From: Streptomyces griseoluteus
GTDB taxonomy: Bacteria; Actinomycetota; Actinomycetes; Streptomycetales; Streptomycetaceae
Reading direction: 5' to 3'
DNA length: 64,000 nt
Assembly (NCBI GenBank): GCA_000717735.1
Contig: JOBE01000002.1
Location: forward strand, 179,661 to 243,660
The notes below the pieces were generated by a model, which worked only from the letters and a program-made list of their open reading frames with translations, was not told where the DNA came from and did not search any database. Both the position numbers and the translations under genes were made by a program. This document shows positions 15,501 through 22,800 of this stretch, piece by piece; the stretch's first letter is position 1; every line of letters begins with the position of its first letter.

Positions 15501-16217
15501 CGGGGGCACCCGGACGCCGCCGAGGTCCACGGAGCCGGAGTCGCGGCCTGCGGCCTCGTGGGCGCCGGTGTCGAGGATCCCGGGCTCGTAGCCGTGGTCG
15601 GTGTGGACCGGCTCCTGCGGGGCGACGGGGACACCGTGGGCCGGGGTGCCCGCGTACTGCTCGACGGGAACGCCGTGCGCCGGGGTGCCGGCGAACGGGA
15701 CCCCGTGCGGCGGCGTGCCGACGGGCGGAGCGGCCGGGACGCCGTGGGCCGGGGTGCCGGCGAACTGCTCGACGGGGACACCGTGCGCGGGGGTCCCGGC
15801 GAGCGGGACGCCCTGCGGCGGGGTCTGGTTCTGCGGGGCCGTCAGGACGTCGCCGAGGGCGACGGAGTCCAGCGGGGCCGTGAGCGGGTCGGTCAGCGGG
15901 TCGCCCATCGGGATCTGCGCCTCCGGGGCCGCCGGGTGCGGGACGGCGACGTGCGGGACGCCCTGCTGCGGCGCCGCCTGGTTCGGGACAACGGGTGCCG
16001 GGGGCGGTACGGCGACCGGCGGCGCGGGCGCGACGCCCGGCGGGTGCTCGCTCCAGGCGCCCTGGGCGCCCGGCATGAGAAGCAGGTCGTCGTCCTCTGT
16101 GGTGTGCTCGGAGGGGTCCAGGAAGGTGTACGCGCCCGGAGCGGGGATGCCCGGCTGCTCGACCATGCCTGCGTTCTCCGGCAGCCCCTCGCCCGGGACC
16201 TGGCCGGTGTCCGTCAT
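12594..16217 (-). CDS. cobT: BluB-CobT fusion with long disordered N-terminal region
   Basis: The 1207-residue product has three parts. Residues 1 to about 635 are a Pro/Ala/Glu/Val-rich, predicted disordered region with tandem variants of AGTPAHGVPVEQ near 130-205 and acidic PEA/EAP repeats after 400. Residues about 636-850 are a BluB nitroreductase domain (RRDIRNGF, APSVGHSQPWDFVVI), which makes 5,6-dimethylbenzimidazole from FMNH2. Residues about 855-1207 are CobT (GEMGIANTTASAAL, LDLRLGEGTGALLA with the conserved glutamate), which converts dimethylbenzimidazole to alpha-ribazole phosphate. The ATG at 16217 follows GAGGGG. CobT alone is about 350 residues. Fusing synthesis and activation of the lower ligand suggests substrate channelling; the role of the disordered region is unknown. 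Confidence 0.92.
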   Translation of the reverse strand: MTDTGQVPGEGLPENAGMVEQPGIPAPGAYTFLDPSEHTTEDDDLLLMPGAQGAWSEHPPGVAPAPPVAVPPPAPVVPNQAAPQQGVPHVAVPHPAAPEAQIPMGDPLTDPLTAPLDSVALGDVLTAPQNQTPPQGVPLAGTPAHGVPVEQFAGTPAHGVPAAPPVGTPPHGVPFAGTPAHGVPVEQYAGTPAHGVPVAPQEPVHTDHGYEPGILDTGAHEAAGRDSGSVDLGGVRVPPPPAAPAPQAARRPLHMGPAVPEATGGVVLSLADRGPAAAPAPAPQPAPVPVHESLVATGPAPVPVRNPGPPTTGPEYLDIPQEQHLAPQGAEPWAAQPQEAVAPQATASPAETVVPQSGQFVQVEGNVPTTPHLAPTPQAEPTQAAEPVPAAEPVQPSEPVQPSEPAAVPEAPVPVAEAPAAPDEAPAEPADAQATEAQVTVPAPREAEPAAEAPEPATAEAPEPAAEAPEPEPAAVPEAEQAPEAEEQAPAVAEVPAEPVTAAEPPLEEQTPEAAAPEATAPEAAAPEEAPAEAYAHEVPFVPEEEAPEALPEPTPETEATVTEQQPPAEEAPLPEPAETLPEPVEAVDAAEDAEPEAAAEADPAQAPAEQPEQSADTVADAEDEEPVVESAPAPGYADAEREAVLRVMRERRDIRNGFRSDPIPHEVLLRVLEAAHTAPSVGHSQPWDFVVIRSAETRQAMHELAQRQREAYAKSLPKARAKQFKELKIEAILDTPVNIVVTADPTRGGRHTLGRYTQPQMAPYSSALAVENLWLAARAEGLGVGWVSFFDEREMVRTLGLPEHLEVVAYLCVGYVDEFPEEPELMQAGWSKRRPLSWVVHEETYGRRALPGEEPHDLLQETVANIRPLDAKALGEAWERQKRMTKPAGALGMLEIISAQLSGLSRMCPPPIPEPAAVAIFAGDHGVHAQGVTPWPQEVTGQMVANFLGGGAVCNAFANQVGAEVCVIDVGVASELPATPGLLPRKVRPGTGDFTTGLAMTREEVLAAIEVGIETARDLVAAGNKALLTGEMGIANTTASAALISVYTGVDPTEVTGRGTGINDETHARKVDVVRRALALHQPDPADPIGVLSAVGGLEHAALVGLILGAASLRTPVILDGVSTGAAALVARAIAPESLAACIAGHRSAEPGHVAALNKLGLRPLVDLDLRLGEGTGALLALPLVQSAARVMHEVATFDSAGVTEK

Positions 16218-16522
16218 GCGTACCCCTCGCCCATCGCTTGTGCTTCCTTCAGACCTGCGCCCGTCGACAACAACGAGCGCGTGCGCCGCGCGGCACGAAG
16301 GACACGCGGACACCCACACATTGTCGCGGCCCCCGGCCATCGTGGCAGGGAGATTCGCCACGGTGCGCTGTGGACTGCGCCACGTCGCGCGGTCCCCCCT
16401 TGTCGCGTACCACGTCAGCGGCACAAAGTGGCCACTAATTCAGGACATTGACGAACGAACCGCCGAACATCCGGATGCGGTACAACAATCGGCCAGCCTA
16501 CCTGCCCGCGCGGGCGGCACGA
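16218..16522. other. 305-base region upstream of the BluB-CobT gene
   Basis: This is the leader/promoter region of the BluB-CobT gene and follows the cobL stop. A small self-complementary gcccgcgcgggc near 16503-16514 may terminate cobL. I looked for a cobalamin riboswitch (B12-box-like sequence and its conserved core) on the minus strand and did not recognise one. No open frame in it is convincing. Confidence 0.4.
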
Positions 16523-17770
16523 TCACGGGTGGGGGTGGTCTGTCCTGCGGCCGGACAGCAGGAAGACGACCGAACGCTCGCGTTCCGACCAGTCGTCGGG
16601 GTCGAGTCCGACGGTCTGGAGGAGGAGGCTCTCGACGGTGTAGCCGCCGTCGGCGAGGGCGGCGCCGACGGCCTCGGCCTCGTCGCGGGTGGAGGCGTGG
16701 GCGACGATGCGTTCCGGACGCCGGTCGGTGCAGGCGGTGACGACGGGGACGCCGCCGGCCGCGATGCGTACGACATCGGGTTCGGGCAGGTTCTCCAGGA
16801 CGTGCGGGGCCCGGCCCTGGACGGTCTGGAGGGGTACGCCGTGGCGGCGGGCGGCCTGTTCGGTGCGGGCGCAGGCCGTCGGGTCGGTGTCCACCGCGAT
16901 GACGGCGGCGCCGAAGCGGGCGGCGTCGACGGCGAAGGCTCCGCCCGCGCAGCCGACGTCCCAGACGAGGTCGCCCACGCGGGGTCCGAGGCGGGCGAGC
17001 TGGGCGGCGCGCAGGGACGGGTCCTCGCCCGCGCCGGTCCGTGCCGCCGGGTCGCCGGCGCCGTGCCCCCGGGGCTCGTACTCCTCGGTGGGCAGGGCCC
17101 AGCCGCGTACCGGAGGCGCTGACGGGTCCTGGCCCGAGAGCCAGGGGGCGGCGGGCGTGCCGCCGGTGGTGCCGCCGATGACGAGGACGACGTTCGGGTT
17201 GCGCCAGGTGTGGTCGGCGGCCTTGTCGGAGGTGAGGACGGATACCTGTTCGCGGTCGGTGCCGAGTTCCTCGCAGACCACGAAGGTGCGGTGGACGCCT
17301 TCGAGGAGGAGGGCGAGTTCGGCGGGTCCCGCGCCGGGCGAGGTGAGGACGGCGACCTTGGGGTGGGCGCGGCAGACGTTGACGGCGCGGCGCAGGGTGC
17401 GCTGGTGGGCGACGACGGTCCTGGCGTCCTCCCAGGGCATCCCGGCCCGTGCGAAGGCGGCGGCGACGGAGGAGACGGCGGGGACGACCTCGACCTCGAG
17501 GCCGTGCTCGGGGGCGCGCAGGGTGCGGACGACGCCGAAGAAGCCGGGGTCGCCGTCGGCGAGGACGACGGCGGTGCCGCGGTGGCCCGCGATGCGGCGG
17601 GCGGCGAGGTCGACGCTGCCGAGGCGGACGCGTTCGGCGCCGGGCGGCACCTCGGGCAGCGCCAGGTGGTGGGCGGCGCCGGCCACCAGGGTGGCGGCGG
17701 AGAGCGCGGACCGGCCCGCCGCGGTGAGGGGTGAGCCGTCCCAGCCGATCACCGTGACGCGGTCGGCCAT
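16523..17770 (-). CDS. cobL: Precorrin-6Y C5,15-methyltransferase (CbiE-CbiT fusion)
   Basis: The 415-residue protein is a two-domain fusion. The N-terminal tetrapyrrole methylase domain (VIGWDGSP, DGDPGFFGVVRTL, VVPAVSSVAAAFARAGMPWEDA) is CbiE-like. The C-terminal class I methyltransferase domain (VWDVGCAGGAFAVDAARFGAAVIAVDTDP from about residue 272) is CbiT-like. CobL methylates precorrin-6Y at C5 and C15 and decarboxylates the C12 acetate in corrinoid synthesis. The SAM loop reads GCAGG rather than the commoner GSGSG, a mild deviation. Start is the ATG at 17770. A 134-base palindromic repeat lies just upstream. Other cob genes of this arm are not in the window. Confidence 0.93.
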   Translation of the reverse strand: MADRVTVIGWDGSPLTAAGRSALSAATLVAGAAHHLALPEVPPGAERVRLGSVDLAARRIAGHRGTAVVLADGDPGFFGVVRTLRAPEHGLEVEVVPAVSSVAAAFARAGMPWEDARTVVAHQRTLRRAVNVCRAHPKVAVLTSPGAGPAELALLLEGVHRTFVVCEELGTDREQVSVLTSDKAADHTWRNPNVVLVIGGTTGGTPAAPWLSGQDPSAPPVRGWALPTEEYEPRGHGAGDPAARTGAGEDPSLRAAQLARLGPRVGDLVWDVGCAGGAFAVDAARFGAAVIAVDTDPTACARTEQAARRHGVPLQTVQGRAPHVLENLPEPDVVRIAAGGVPVVTACTDRRPERIVAHASTRDEAEAVGAALADGGYTVESLLLQTVGLDPDDWSERERSVVFLLSGRRTDHPHP

Positions 17771-17826
17771 CGTCGTCTGTCTCCTGGTGTCGTCGCAGGT
17801 CGGGGGCGTGCCGAGCGTACCCCGGG

Positions 17827-17960
17827 GGGCGTGTCTTTTGGATCAGGCCGGATCAGGGAGCGGTGTCCGGTGCGTGCGATCGCGAGGCGGAGGAGGGAGT
17901 CGACGCGGTGAGCGTGCGAGCCGGACACCGCGAGCCCGGCCTGATCCAAAGGACACGCCC
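17827..17960. repeat. Palindromic intergenic repeat, copy A (134 bases)
   Basis: The left arm (17827-17878) and right arm (17913-17960) form an imperfect inverted repeat. The outer 25 bases agree at 24 positions and share tttggatcaggccgg; an inner perfect block gcggtgtccgg follows after a short asymmetric internal loop. It lies between the stop of the acetyltransferase gene and the cobL start. Its arm shares a recognisable core (tgtc, yyttggatcag, gggctcgcgg) with the hairpin at 26120-26171, so this is a repeat family. It encodes no protein. No convincing target-site duplication is visible. Confidence 0.8.
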
Positions 17961-17974
17961 AAGTTCCCGGGGGT

Positions 17975-18610
17975 TCAGCTCCAGTCGGTGTACGAGGAGT
18001 ATCCGGCCTCGGCCATCTGGTCGGCGACGCCGTCGAGGTCCTCGGGGAGGAGGCCCCAGACGATGAAGTCGGTGCGCAGTTCGGTCCAGTCGCCGTCCTC
18101 GGTGCGGGTGCGGGCTATGCAGGCGCCCCGCAGGACGCCTTCGCTGATGCAGCCGATCTTCTGTGCGACCTGCTGGGAGGCGGTGTTGTCCGCCGCCGTG
18201 CGCAGTTCGAGGCGTTCGAACTTCTGGTCGCTGAAGAGCCATTGGGCGGTGGCGAGCGCGGCTTCGGAGGCGTAGCCCTCACCGCGTGCCCAGGGGGCGA
18301 CGATGTAGGAGATCTCGGTGGAGCGGACGCGCCAGTTGGTGTTGCCCAGCTGGATGACGCCGACCAGGCGCTGGGTGAGGAACTCGACGACGGCGAGGTC
18401 GATGCCGCGTCCCGCGGCGCGTTCGGCGGGGGCGTACTCGGTGATCCAGGTGAGGGCGGCGGCCTCGGTGAAGGGCTGGGGCACGGCGGTCCAGGCGCCG
18501 ACGAGTTCGTCGTTCATCATGGCGGCGAGAGCGGGGGCGTCCGCCTCTTCGAGCGCGCGCAGCACCAACCGGTCCGTGTTGATGGAGATGTCCGGAAAGG
18601 TGGTAGTCAT
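17975..18610 (-). CDS. RimJ/RimL-type GNAT acetyltransferase
   Basis: The 211-residue protein is of the acetyltransf_3 type: ISINTDRLVLRALEEADAPAL at the N-terminus, motif A region WARGEGYASEAALATAQWLF, and FERLELRTAADNTASQQVAQKIGC, where residues after the N-x-x-S helix contact CoA. Relatives acetylate ribosomal-protein N-termini, spermidine or small molecules; the substrate here is unknown. The ATG at 18610 has GGAG six bases upstream, favoured over longer in-frame starts. The next feature downstream is the palindromic repeat rather than a gene. Confidence 0.88.
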   Translation of the reverse strand: MTTTFPDISINTDRLVLRALEEADAPALAAMMNDELVGAWTAVPQPFTEAAALTWITEYAPAERAAGRGIDLAVVEFLTQRLVGVIQLGNTNWRVRSTEISYIVAPWARGEGYASEAALATAQWLFSDQKFERLELRTAADNTASQQVAQKIGCISEGVLRGACIARTRTEDGDWTELRTDFIVWGLLPEDLDGVADQMAEAGYSSYTDWS

Positions 18611-18710
18611 GCGCAGCTCCATGCCGTGGACCGTCCGAATCGACCGTGAACGCACAGCATGCAGCATGCGGCGGCCCGCGTGCATGGCCGGGTCGGATGT
18701 GGCCGGGGGG

Positions 18711-18755
18711 CGACGAAGGCCCCGCGCACCGGACGGGGTGCGGGGGCCTTCGTCG
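18711..18755 (-). terminator. Terminator of the metNIQ operon
   Basis: A strong hairpin, cgacgaaggccccgcgcacc (18711-18730) with a right arm ending gggggccttcgtcg at 18755, and a short loop. It starts about 21 bases after the metQ stop on the minus strand. Confidence 0.75.
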
Positions 18756-18775
18756 TAACGAGCTTACTGCGGGAC

Positions 18776-19633
18776 CTACTTGGCGACGGCGCCGAAGGCC
18801 GGGATGACCGAGCCCTTGTAGGTGTCCTCGACGTACTTCTTCACCTCGGGCGAGTTGAGGAGCTCGGCGAGCTTCTGCACGCGGGCGTCCTTCTCGTTGC
18901 CCTCCTTGACGGCGAGGAAGTTGGCGTACGGGTTGCCGTCGGCCTTCTCCAGGGCGAGGGCGTCCTTCGCCGGCGAGAGCTTGGCCTCGATGGCGTAGTT
19001 GCCGTTGATGACGGCGGCGTCCACGTCGTTCAGGGCGCGGGGCACGGTGGCGGCCTCCAGCTCCTTGAACTCCAGGCCCTTCTTGTCGGTGATGTCGGAG
19101 AGCTTGGCGTTGGTGCCGACACCCGGCTTGATGGTGATCAGGCCGTTCTCGGCGAGCAGCTGGAGCGCGCGGCCGCCGTTGGTGGTGTCGTTGGGGACGG
19201 CGATCGTCTGGCCGGCCTTGATGTCCTTCACGGACTTCAGGCTCTTGGAGTAGAGGCCCAGCGGCTCCAGGTGGACGTTGACCACGGGGACGATGGTGGT
19301 CTTGTTCTTCTGGTTGAAGTCGTCGAGGTACGGCTTGTGCTGGAAGAAGTTGGCGTCGACCTGACCGGACTGGGTGGCGGTGTTCGGCAGGACGTAGTCC
19401 GTGAACTCCTTCACCTCCAGCTTAAGGCCGGCCTTCTCGGCCAGGTTCTCCTTGACGAAGTTGAGGATGTCGGCGTGCGGCGTCGGGGACGCGGCGACGA
19501 CGAGGGGCTTGTCGGCGGCGCCGGCCGTGTCCTTGGAGGAGGACGGGTCCGAGGAGGTGCCGCAGGCGCTGAGGCCGAGGGCGAGGGCGGCGGCGGTGGC
19601 GATACCGGCGGTGAGCTTGATGTTCTTACGCAC
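18776..19633 (-). CDS. metQ: MetQ-family substrate-binding lipoprotein
   Basis: The 285-residue lipoprotein has a basic start (VRKNIK), a hydrophobic core and lipobox LGLSAC with the lipidated cysteine at about residue 26, then a Ser/Asp-rich linker. The mature part is the NlpA/MetQ fold: ASPTPHADIL, VLPNTATQSGQVDANFFQHKPYL and PNDTTNGGRALQLL are characteristic. It captures methionine (D- or L-, possibly other sulfur amino acids) outside the membrane and delivers it to MetI/MetN. The start is a GTG with AGAGG upstream. It is the last gene of metN-metI-metQ. Confidence 0.95.
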   Translation of the reverse strand: MRKNIKLTAGIATAAALALGLSACGTSSDPSSSKDTAGAADKPLVVAASPTPHADILNFVKENLAEKAGLKLEVKEFTDYVLPNTATQSGQVDANFFQHKPYLDDFNQKNKTTIVPVVNVHLEPLGLYSKSLKSVKDIKAGQTIAVPNDTTNGGRALQLLAENGLITIKPGVGTNAKLSDITDKKGLEFKELEAATVPRALNDVDAAVINGNYAIEAKLSPAKDALALEKADGNPYANFLAVKEGNEKDARVQKLAELLNSPEVKKYVEDTYKGSVIPAFGAVAK

Positions 19634-19725
19634 GAAGAGTGCCTCTTTCCGGTGGTGCGGTGGACGCCTGGACAACAAGTCCGGGCTGTTCTTCGAAGGA
19701 CGAAGTCTGGTGAGCCGGGGGGCCG

Positions 19726-20394
19726 TTACGCGGTACGGCCCCGGCGGGCGAGGAGTCGTACGACTCCGTCGCCGATGAGCTGGACGACGGTCACGATCAG
19801 GACCAGGACGACGACGGTGACCAGCATGAAAGTGGTGTCGAAGCGCTGGTATCCGTAAGTGACGGCCTTGGAGCCGAGGCCCTCGCCGCCGACCGCGCCG
19901 GCCATCGCCGAGTAGCCGATGAGGACGATGACCGTGGTGGTGACGCCGGAGACCAGCGAGGGCAGGGCCTGCGGGAGCAGCACCTTGCGGACGATGGTGG
20001 GGATGCCGCCGCCCATGGCCTGGACGGCCTCGACGAGTCCGTGGTCGACCTCGCGGATCGAGGTCTCGACGAGGCGGGCGAAGAAGGGTATGGCGCCGAT
20101 GGCGAGCGGCACGATCATCGCGGTGGGGCCGATGAAGGTGCCGACGACGAAGGTCGTGAAGGGGATCAGGGCGATCAGCAGGATGATGAAGGGCAGCGAA
20201 CGCCCCACGTTCACGATCGCACCGACGATCTTGTTCACGGGCCGGTTCTGCAGCAGTCCGCCCTTGTCCGTGAGGACGAGGAGGATGCCGAGCGGCAGGC
20301 CGCCGAGCACGGTGACGACGGTGGCCCAGAGGACCATGTAGAGCGTGTCGACGGTGCCCTGCTCCAGCAGGGGCTGCATCTCGGACCAGGTCAC
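19726..20394 (-). CDS. metI: MetI methionine ABC transporter permease
   Basis: The 222-residue permease has five to six membrane helices and the BPD-transp_1 EAA-like loop (DHGLVEAVQAMGGGIPTIVRKVLLPQALPSL split around residue 130) that docks to the ATPase. PLAIGAIPFFARLVETSIREV matches MetI. The GTG start overlaps the metN stop by four bases (20391-20394), so translation is coupled. Together with MetN and MetQ it forms a complete methionine importer. Confidence 0.95.
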   Translation of the reverse strand: MTWSEMQPLLEQGTVDTLYMVLWATVVTVLGGLPLGILLVLTDKGGLLQNRPVNKIVGAIVNVGRSLPFIILLIALIPFTTFVVGTFIGPTAMIVPLAIGAIPFFARLVETSIREVDHGLVEAVQAMGGGIPTIVRKVLLPQALPSLVSGVTTTVIVLIGYSAMAGAVGGEGLGSKAVTYGYQRFDTTFMLVTVVVLVLIVTVVQLIGDGVVRLLARRGRTA

Positions 20395-21443
20395 TTGGCA
20401 CCTTCCTTGACCAGTGCGGCCGCGGCCGGCGTCTCCGCGTCTTCTTCCACGACCTCGACCTGGAGCCCCTGCTCGCGCAGGAAGCCGACCGGGACGACGT
20501 TGTCCTCGTACCGTCCGGGCAGCTCGATGCGCATCCGGCCGATCTGCCGGCCGCCGACGGTGTCCATCGCCGCGCCGAGGATCGAGATGTCGATGTTGTA
20601 CGTGCGGGAGAGCTGCGAGATGACGGGCTGCGTCGCGGACTCGCCGTGGAAGGTGACGTCGACGACCGTGCGGTCGGGGCCGGTGGCGGCGCCGCTGACC
20701 GGGAAGAGCTCGGCGGCCAGCTGGGAGCCGGGAGTGGCGAGCAGTTCGGCGACGGTGCCGGACTCGACGACCCGGCCGTGCTGCATCAGTGCGGCGGAGT
20801 CGCAGATCGTCTTCACGACGTCCATCTCGTGCGTGATGAGGAGGACGGTCAGGCCGAGCTGCTGGTTGAGGTCGCGCAGCAGCTGGAGGATGGAGCGGGT
20901 GGTCTCCGGGTCGAGGGCGCTGGTGGCCTCGTCGGAGAGCAGGACCTTGGGCTCGCCGGCGAGGGCGCGGGCGATGCCGACGCGCTGCTTCTGGCCGCCG
21001 GAGAGCTGGCCGGGGTAGGACCTGGCCTTGTCGGCCAGGCCGACCAGGTCGAGGAGTTCGAGGGCGCGGCGGGAGCGCTCGGCGCCGGAGACGCCGAGGA
21101 TCTCCAGGGGGAGCTCGATGTTGTCCTTCACCGTGCGGGAGGACAGCAGGTTGAAGTGCTGGAAGACCATGCCGATGCTGCTGCGCGCCCGGCGCAGGTC
21201 CTTGCCCGCGCGGCGGCCCTTCCCGGCGAGGGCGGTGAGGTCGACGCCGTCGACGGTCACGGTGCCGGAGGTGGGGCGCTCCAGGAGGTTGACGCAGCGG
21301 ATGAGCGAGGACTTGCCGGCGCCGCTCTGGCCGATCACGCCGAAGACCTCGCCCTCGCGGACGTGGAGGTCGACGCCGTCCAGAGCGGTGACCTGCCGGC
21401 CGCGCGACTCGTAGACCTTGGTCAGGCCCGAAGTGGTGATCAC
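20391..21443 (-). CDS. metN: MetN methionine ABC transporter ATPase
   Basis: The ATPase has Walker A GQSGAGKSS, Q-loop VFQHFNLLSSRTV, signature LSGGQKQRVGIARAL and Walker B VLLSDEATSALDPE, followed by the C-terminal NIL domain (about residues 265-340) that in MetN binds methionine and inhibits uptake when intracellular methionine is high. The start is uncertain: GTG at 21443 has ACGGAA upstream and gives VITTSGLTKVY, while GTG at 21458 would add five residues. A Cys-rich leader peptide lies about 200 bases upstream. Confidence 0.94.
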   Translation of the reverse strand: MITTSGLTKVYESRGRQVTALDGVDLHVREGEVFGVIGQSGAGKSSLIRCVNLLERPTSGTVTVDGVDLTALAGKGRRAGKDLRRARSSIGMVFQHFNLLSSRTVKDNIELPLEILGVSGAERSRRALELLDLVGLADKARSYPGQLSGGQKQRVGIARALAGEPKVLLSDEATSALDPETTRSILQLLRDLNQQLGLTVLLITHEMDVVKTICDSAALMQHGRVVESGTVAELLATPGSQLAAELFPVSGAATGPDRTVVDVTFHGESATQPVISQLSRTYNIDISILGAAMDTVGGRQIGRMRIELPGRYEDNVVPVGFLREQGLQVEVVEEDAETPAAAALVKEGAK

Positions 21444-21650
21444 AGGGGTTTCCGTCACTGTCGAGTGCGCGACGCGGGGTCCGTCACGCACGGGGCATTC
21501 GTCTTCGGACAGTCAGGCGCACGGAGGCCGGGCCGGCGGGTGGCCGGGCACCGGTGGTGCGCGGGGCGGGCACGCTCCGCCGCCTGTCGGCGGGAGGAAC
21601 GGCGCGGCCGTCGGGTCTCGCTTCGGGGCGCGAAACTCAGGCGGGGGCCC

Positions 21651-21737
21651 TCAGAAGGCGCACATTCGACACATACAACGAGCACCGGGCGTCGTGATCG
21701 CCTCGGTCGCAAGGATGCGGCTGCTCGTCGTGGTCAT
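21651..21737 (-). CDS. Cysteine-rich leader peptide upstream of metNIQ
   Basis: This 28-codon frame starts at the ATG at 21737 and ends with R-C-M-C-R-M-C-A-F, so three cysteines and two methionines fall in its last eight residues. It is followed by about 200 bases of GC-rich leader before metN. Short polycysteine frames upstream of sulfur genes act in mycobacteria as cysteine-responsive attenuators. By analogy, ribosome stalling here when charged tRNA-Cys (or Met) is scarce could open the metN leader. There is no strong ribosome-binding site, so the transcript may be leaderless. A ccgccg/cggcgg stem (21577-21593) is one candidate downstream structure; I see no clear terminator. Confidence 0.6.
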   Translation of the reverse strand: MTTTSSRILATEAITTPGARCMCRMCAF

Positions 21738-22005
21738 GTCTGCAAGTAAAGCATGCGCACTCGCGAGCAAAAGGGGGCTGTCCGAATAGCGGACGTCATT
21801 GAGACGCCATGCGGACAGTACGGAGGCTGCCGTTCCGCCCTGCTTCCCGTACGTGGCCCGCGCGGAAGGACCCTGCGGATCGCCGCCCGCGACGGTCCCC
21901 CGCGGCCGGTGCGGAGGGGGTTGTGGCCAAGGCCACGGTCCGCACGTCCGCCGCCGGCAGGGGGCGAGGACATCGGGCCCAATCGACCGTAATACCCTCG
22001 GGCGC

Positions 22006-22368
22006 ATGCTTGACGCCCTGACGGTCGCGGTCTCCGTGGCCGCGCTCGCCCTCGCCGCCTGGTGCGGCTTCGCCGCCTTCCGCGACCAGCCGACCAAGGA
22101 CTGGCACTTCATCGGCATGGCCGTGGTGACCTTCCTCGTCCTGGTCCAGCTGATCGTCGGGATCGTGCAGCTGGCGCGGGGCGAGAAGGCCGAGGAGGGC
22201 GCGACGATCTTCGTCGCCTATCTGATCGGGGCGCTGTGCGCGGTCCCCATCGCCGGGTTCATGTCGCTCGCGGAGCGCAGCCGGTGGGGTTCGGCCACGG
22301 TGGCCGCGGGCGCGGTCGTCCTGGCCGTGCTCGAAGTGCGTCTCCACGACATCTGGACGGTGGGCTGA
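22006..22368 (+). CDS. Four-helix membrane protein, 120 aa
   Basis: The product has four hydrophobic segments: VAVSVAALALAAWCGFAAF, FIGMAVVTFLVLVQLIVGIVQL, FVAYLIGALCAVPIAGFMSL and ATVAAGAVVLAVLEVRL. Loops are short and there is no catalytic motif. TAATAC at 21990-21995 could be its -10 element, placing the transcript start within about five bases of the ATG, so the mRNA may be nearly leaderless. It ends two bases before the next gene, another membrane protein, and the two are probably made together. Function is not recognised. Confidence 0.75.
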   Translation: MLDALTVAVSVAALALAAWCGFAAFRDQPTKDWHFIGMAVVTFLVLVQLIVGIVQLARGEKAEEGATIFVAYLIGALCAVPIAGFMSLAERSRWGSATVAAGAVVLAVLEVRLHDIWTVG

Positions 22369-22370
22369 CC

Positions 22371-22799
22371 ATGACCGCGACTCAGGAGAAGGCGGAGCGC
22401 GGCACGCGGACCCGTCTCGTCTCGGGGCCCGGCATTCTGCTCGTCTGGCTGTACGGCGTGATGTCGGTCGGCGCGGTCTCCCGCTCGATCTACCAGATCG
22501 CCACCGAGTTCGACCGGGCGCCGCTCGCGTACGCCCTGTCGGCGGTGGCCGCGGTCGTCTACGCCTTCATCACGTACACGCTGGTACGCGGCGGGGAGAA
22601 GGCCCGCAGGGCGGCGCTGGTGTGCTGCGCCGCCGAGCTCGCGGGCGTACTGGTCGTCGGGACGTGGACGCTGGTCGAGCCGTCCGCCTTCCCCGACGCG
22701 ACGGTCTGGTCGGACTACGGCTACGGCTACCTGTTCATTCCTGTGCTGCTGCCGCTGACCGGCATCTGGTGGCTGCGGAGGTCCCGTACCACCGCCTGA
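22371..22799 (+). CDS. Membrane protein, partner of the preceding gene, 142 aa
   Basis: A hydrophilic head of about 20 residues precedes four membrane helices (ILLVWLYGVMSVGAV, PLAYALSAVAAVVYAFITYTLV, AALVCCAAELAGVLVVGTWTLV, YLFIPVLLPLTGIWWL). The protein closely matches its upstream neighbour in size and topology, so the pair may assemble as a complex; this is inference from adjacency alone. The start follows the upstream stop by two bases. No family name is recognised with confidence; similar proteins are annotated simply as integral membrane proteins. Confidence 0.75.
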   Translation: MTATQEKAERGTRTRLVSGPGILLVWLYGVMSVGAVSRSIYQIATEFDRAPLAYALSAVAAVVYAFITYTLVRGGEKARRAALVCCAAELAGVLVVGTWTLVEPSAFPDATVWSDYGYGYLFIPVLLPLTGIWWLRRSRTTA

Positions 22800-22800
22800 G

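Noticed and set aside
12408..16451. A 1347-codon plus-strand open frame opposite the BluB-CobT gene
   Set aside because: It is Gly/Arg-rich with no domains and mirrors codon bias of the true gene; the minus-strand product has recognisable enzymes.
16218..16522. Possible cobalamin riboswitch upstream of the BluB-CobT gene
   Set aside because: I found no B12 box or conserved core on the minus strand here or upstream of cobL and cobA.
21444..21650. Possible SAM riboswitch upstream of metN
   Set aside because: No SAM-I/S-box-like core is apparent; the Cys-rich frame is the better regulatory candidate.
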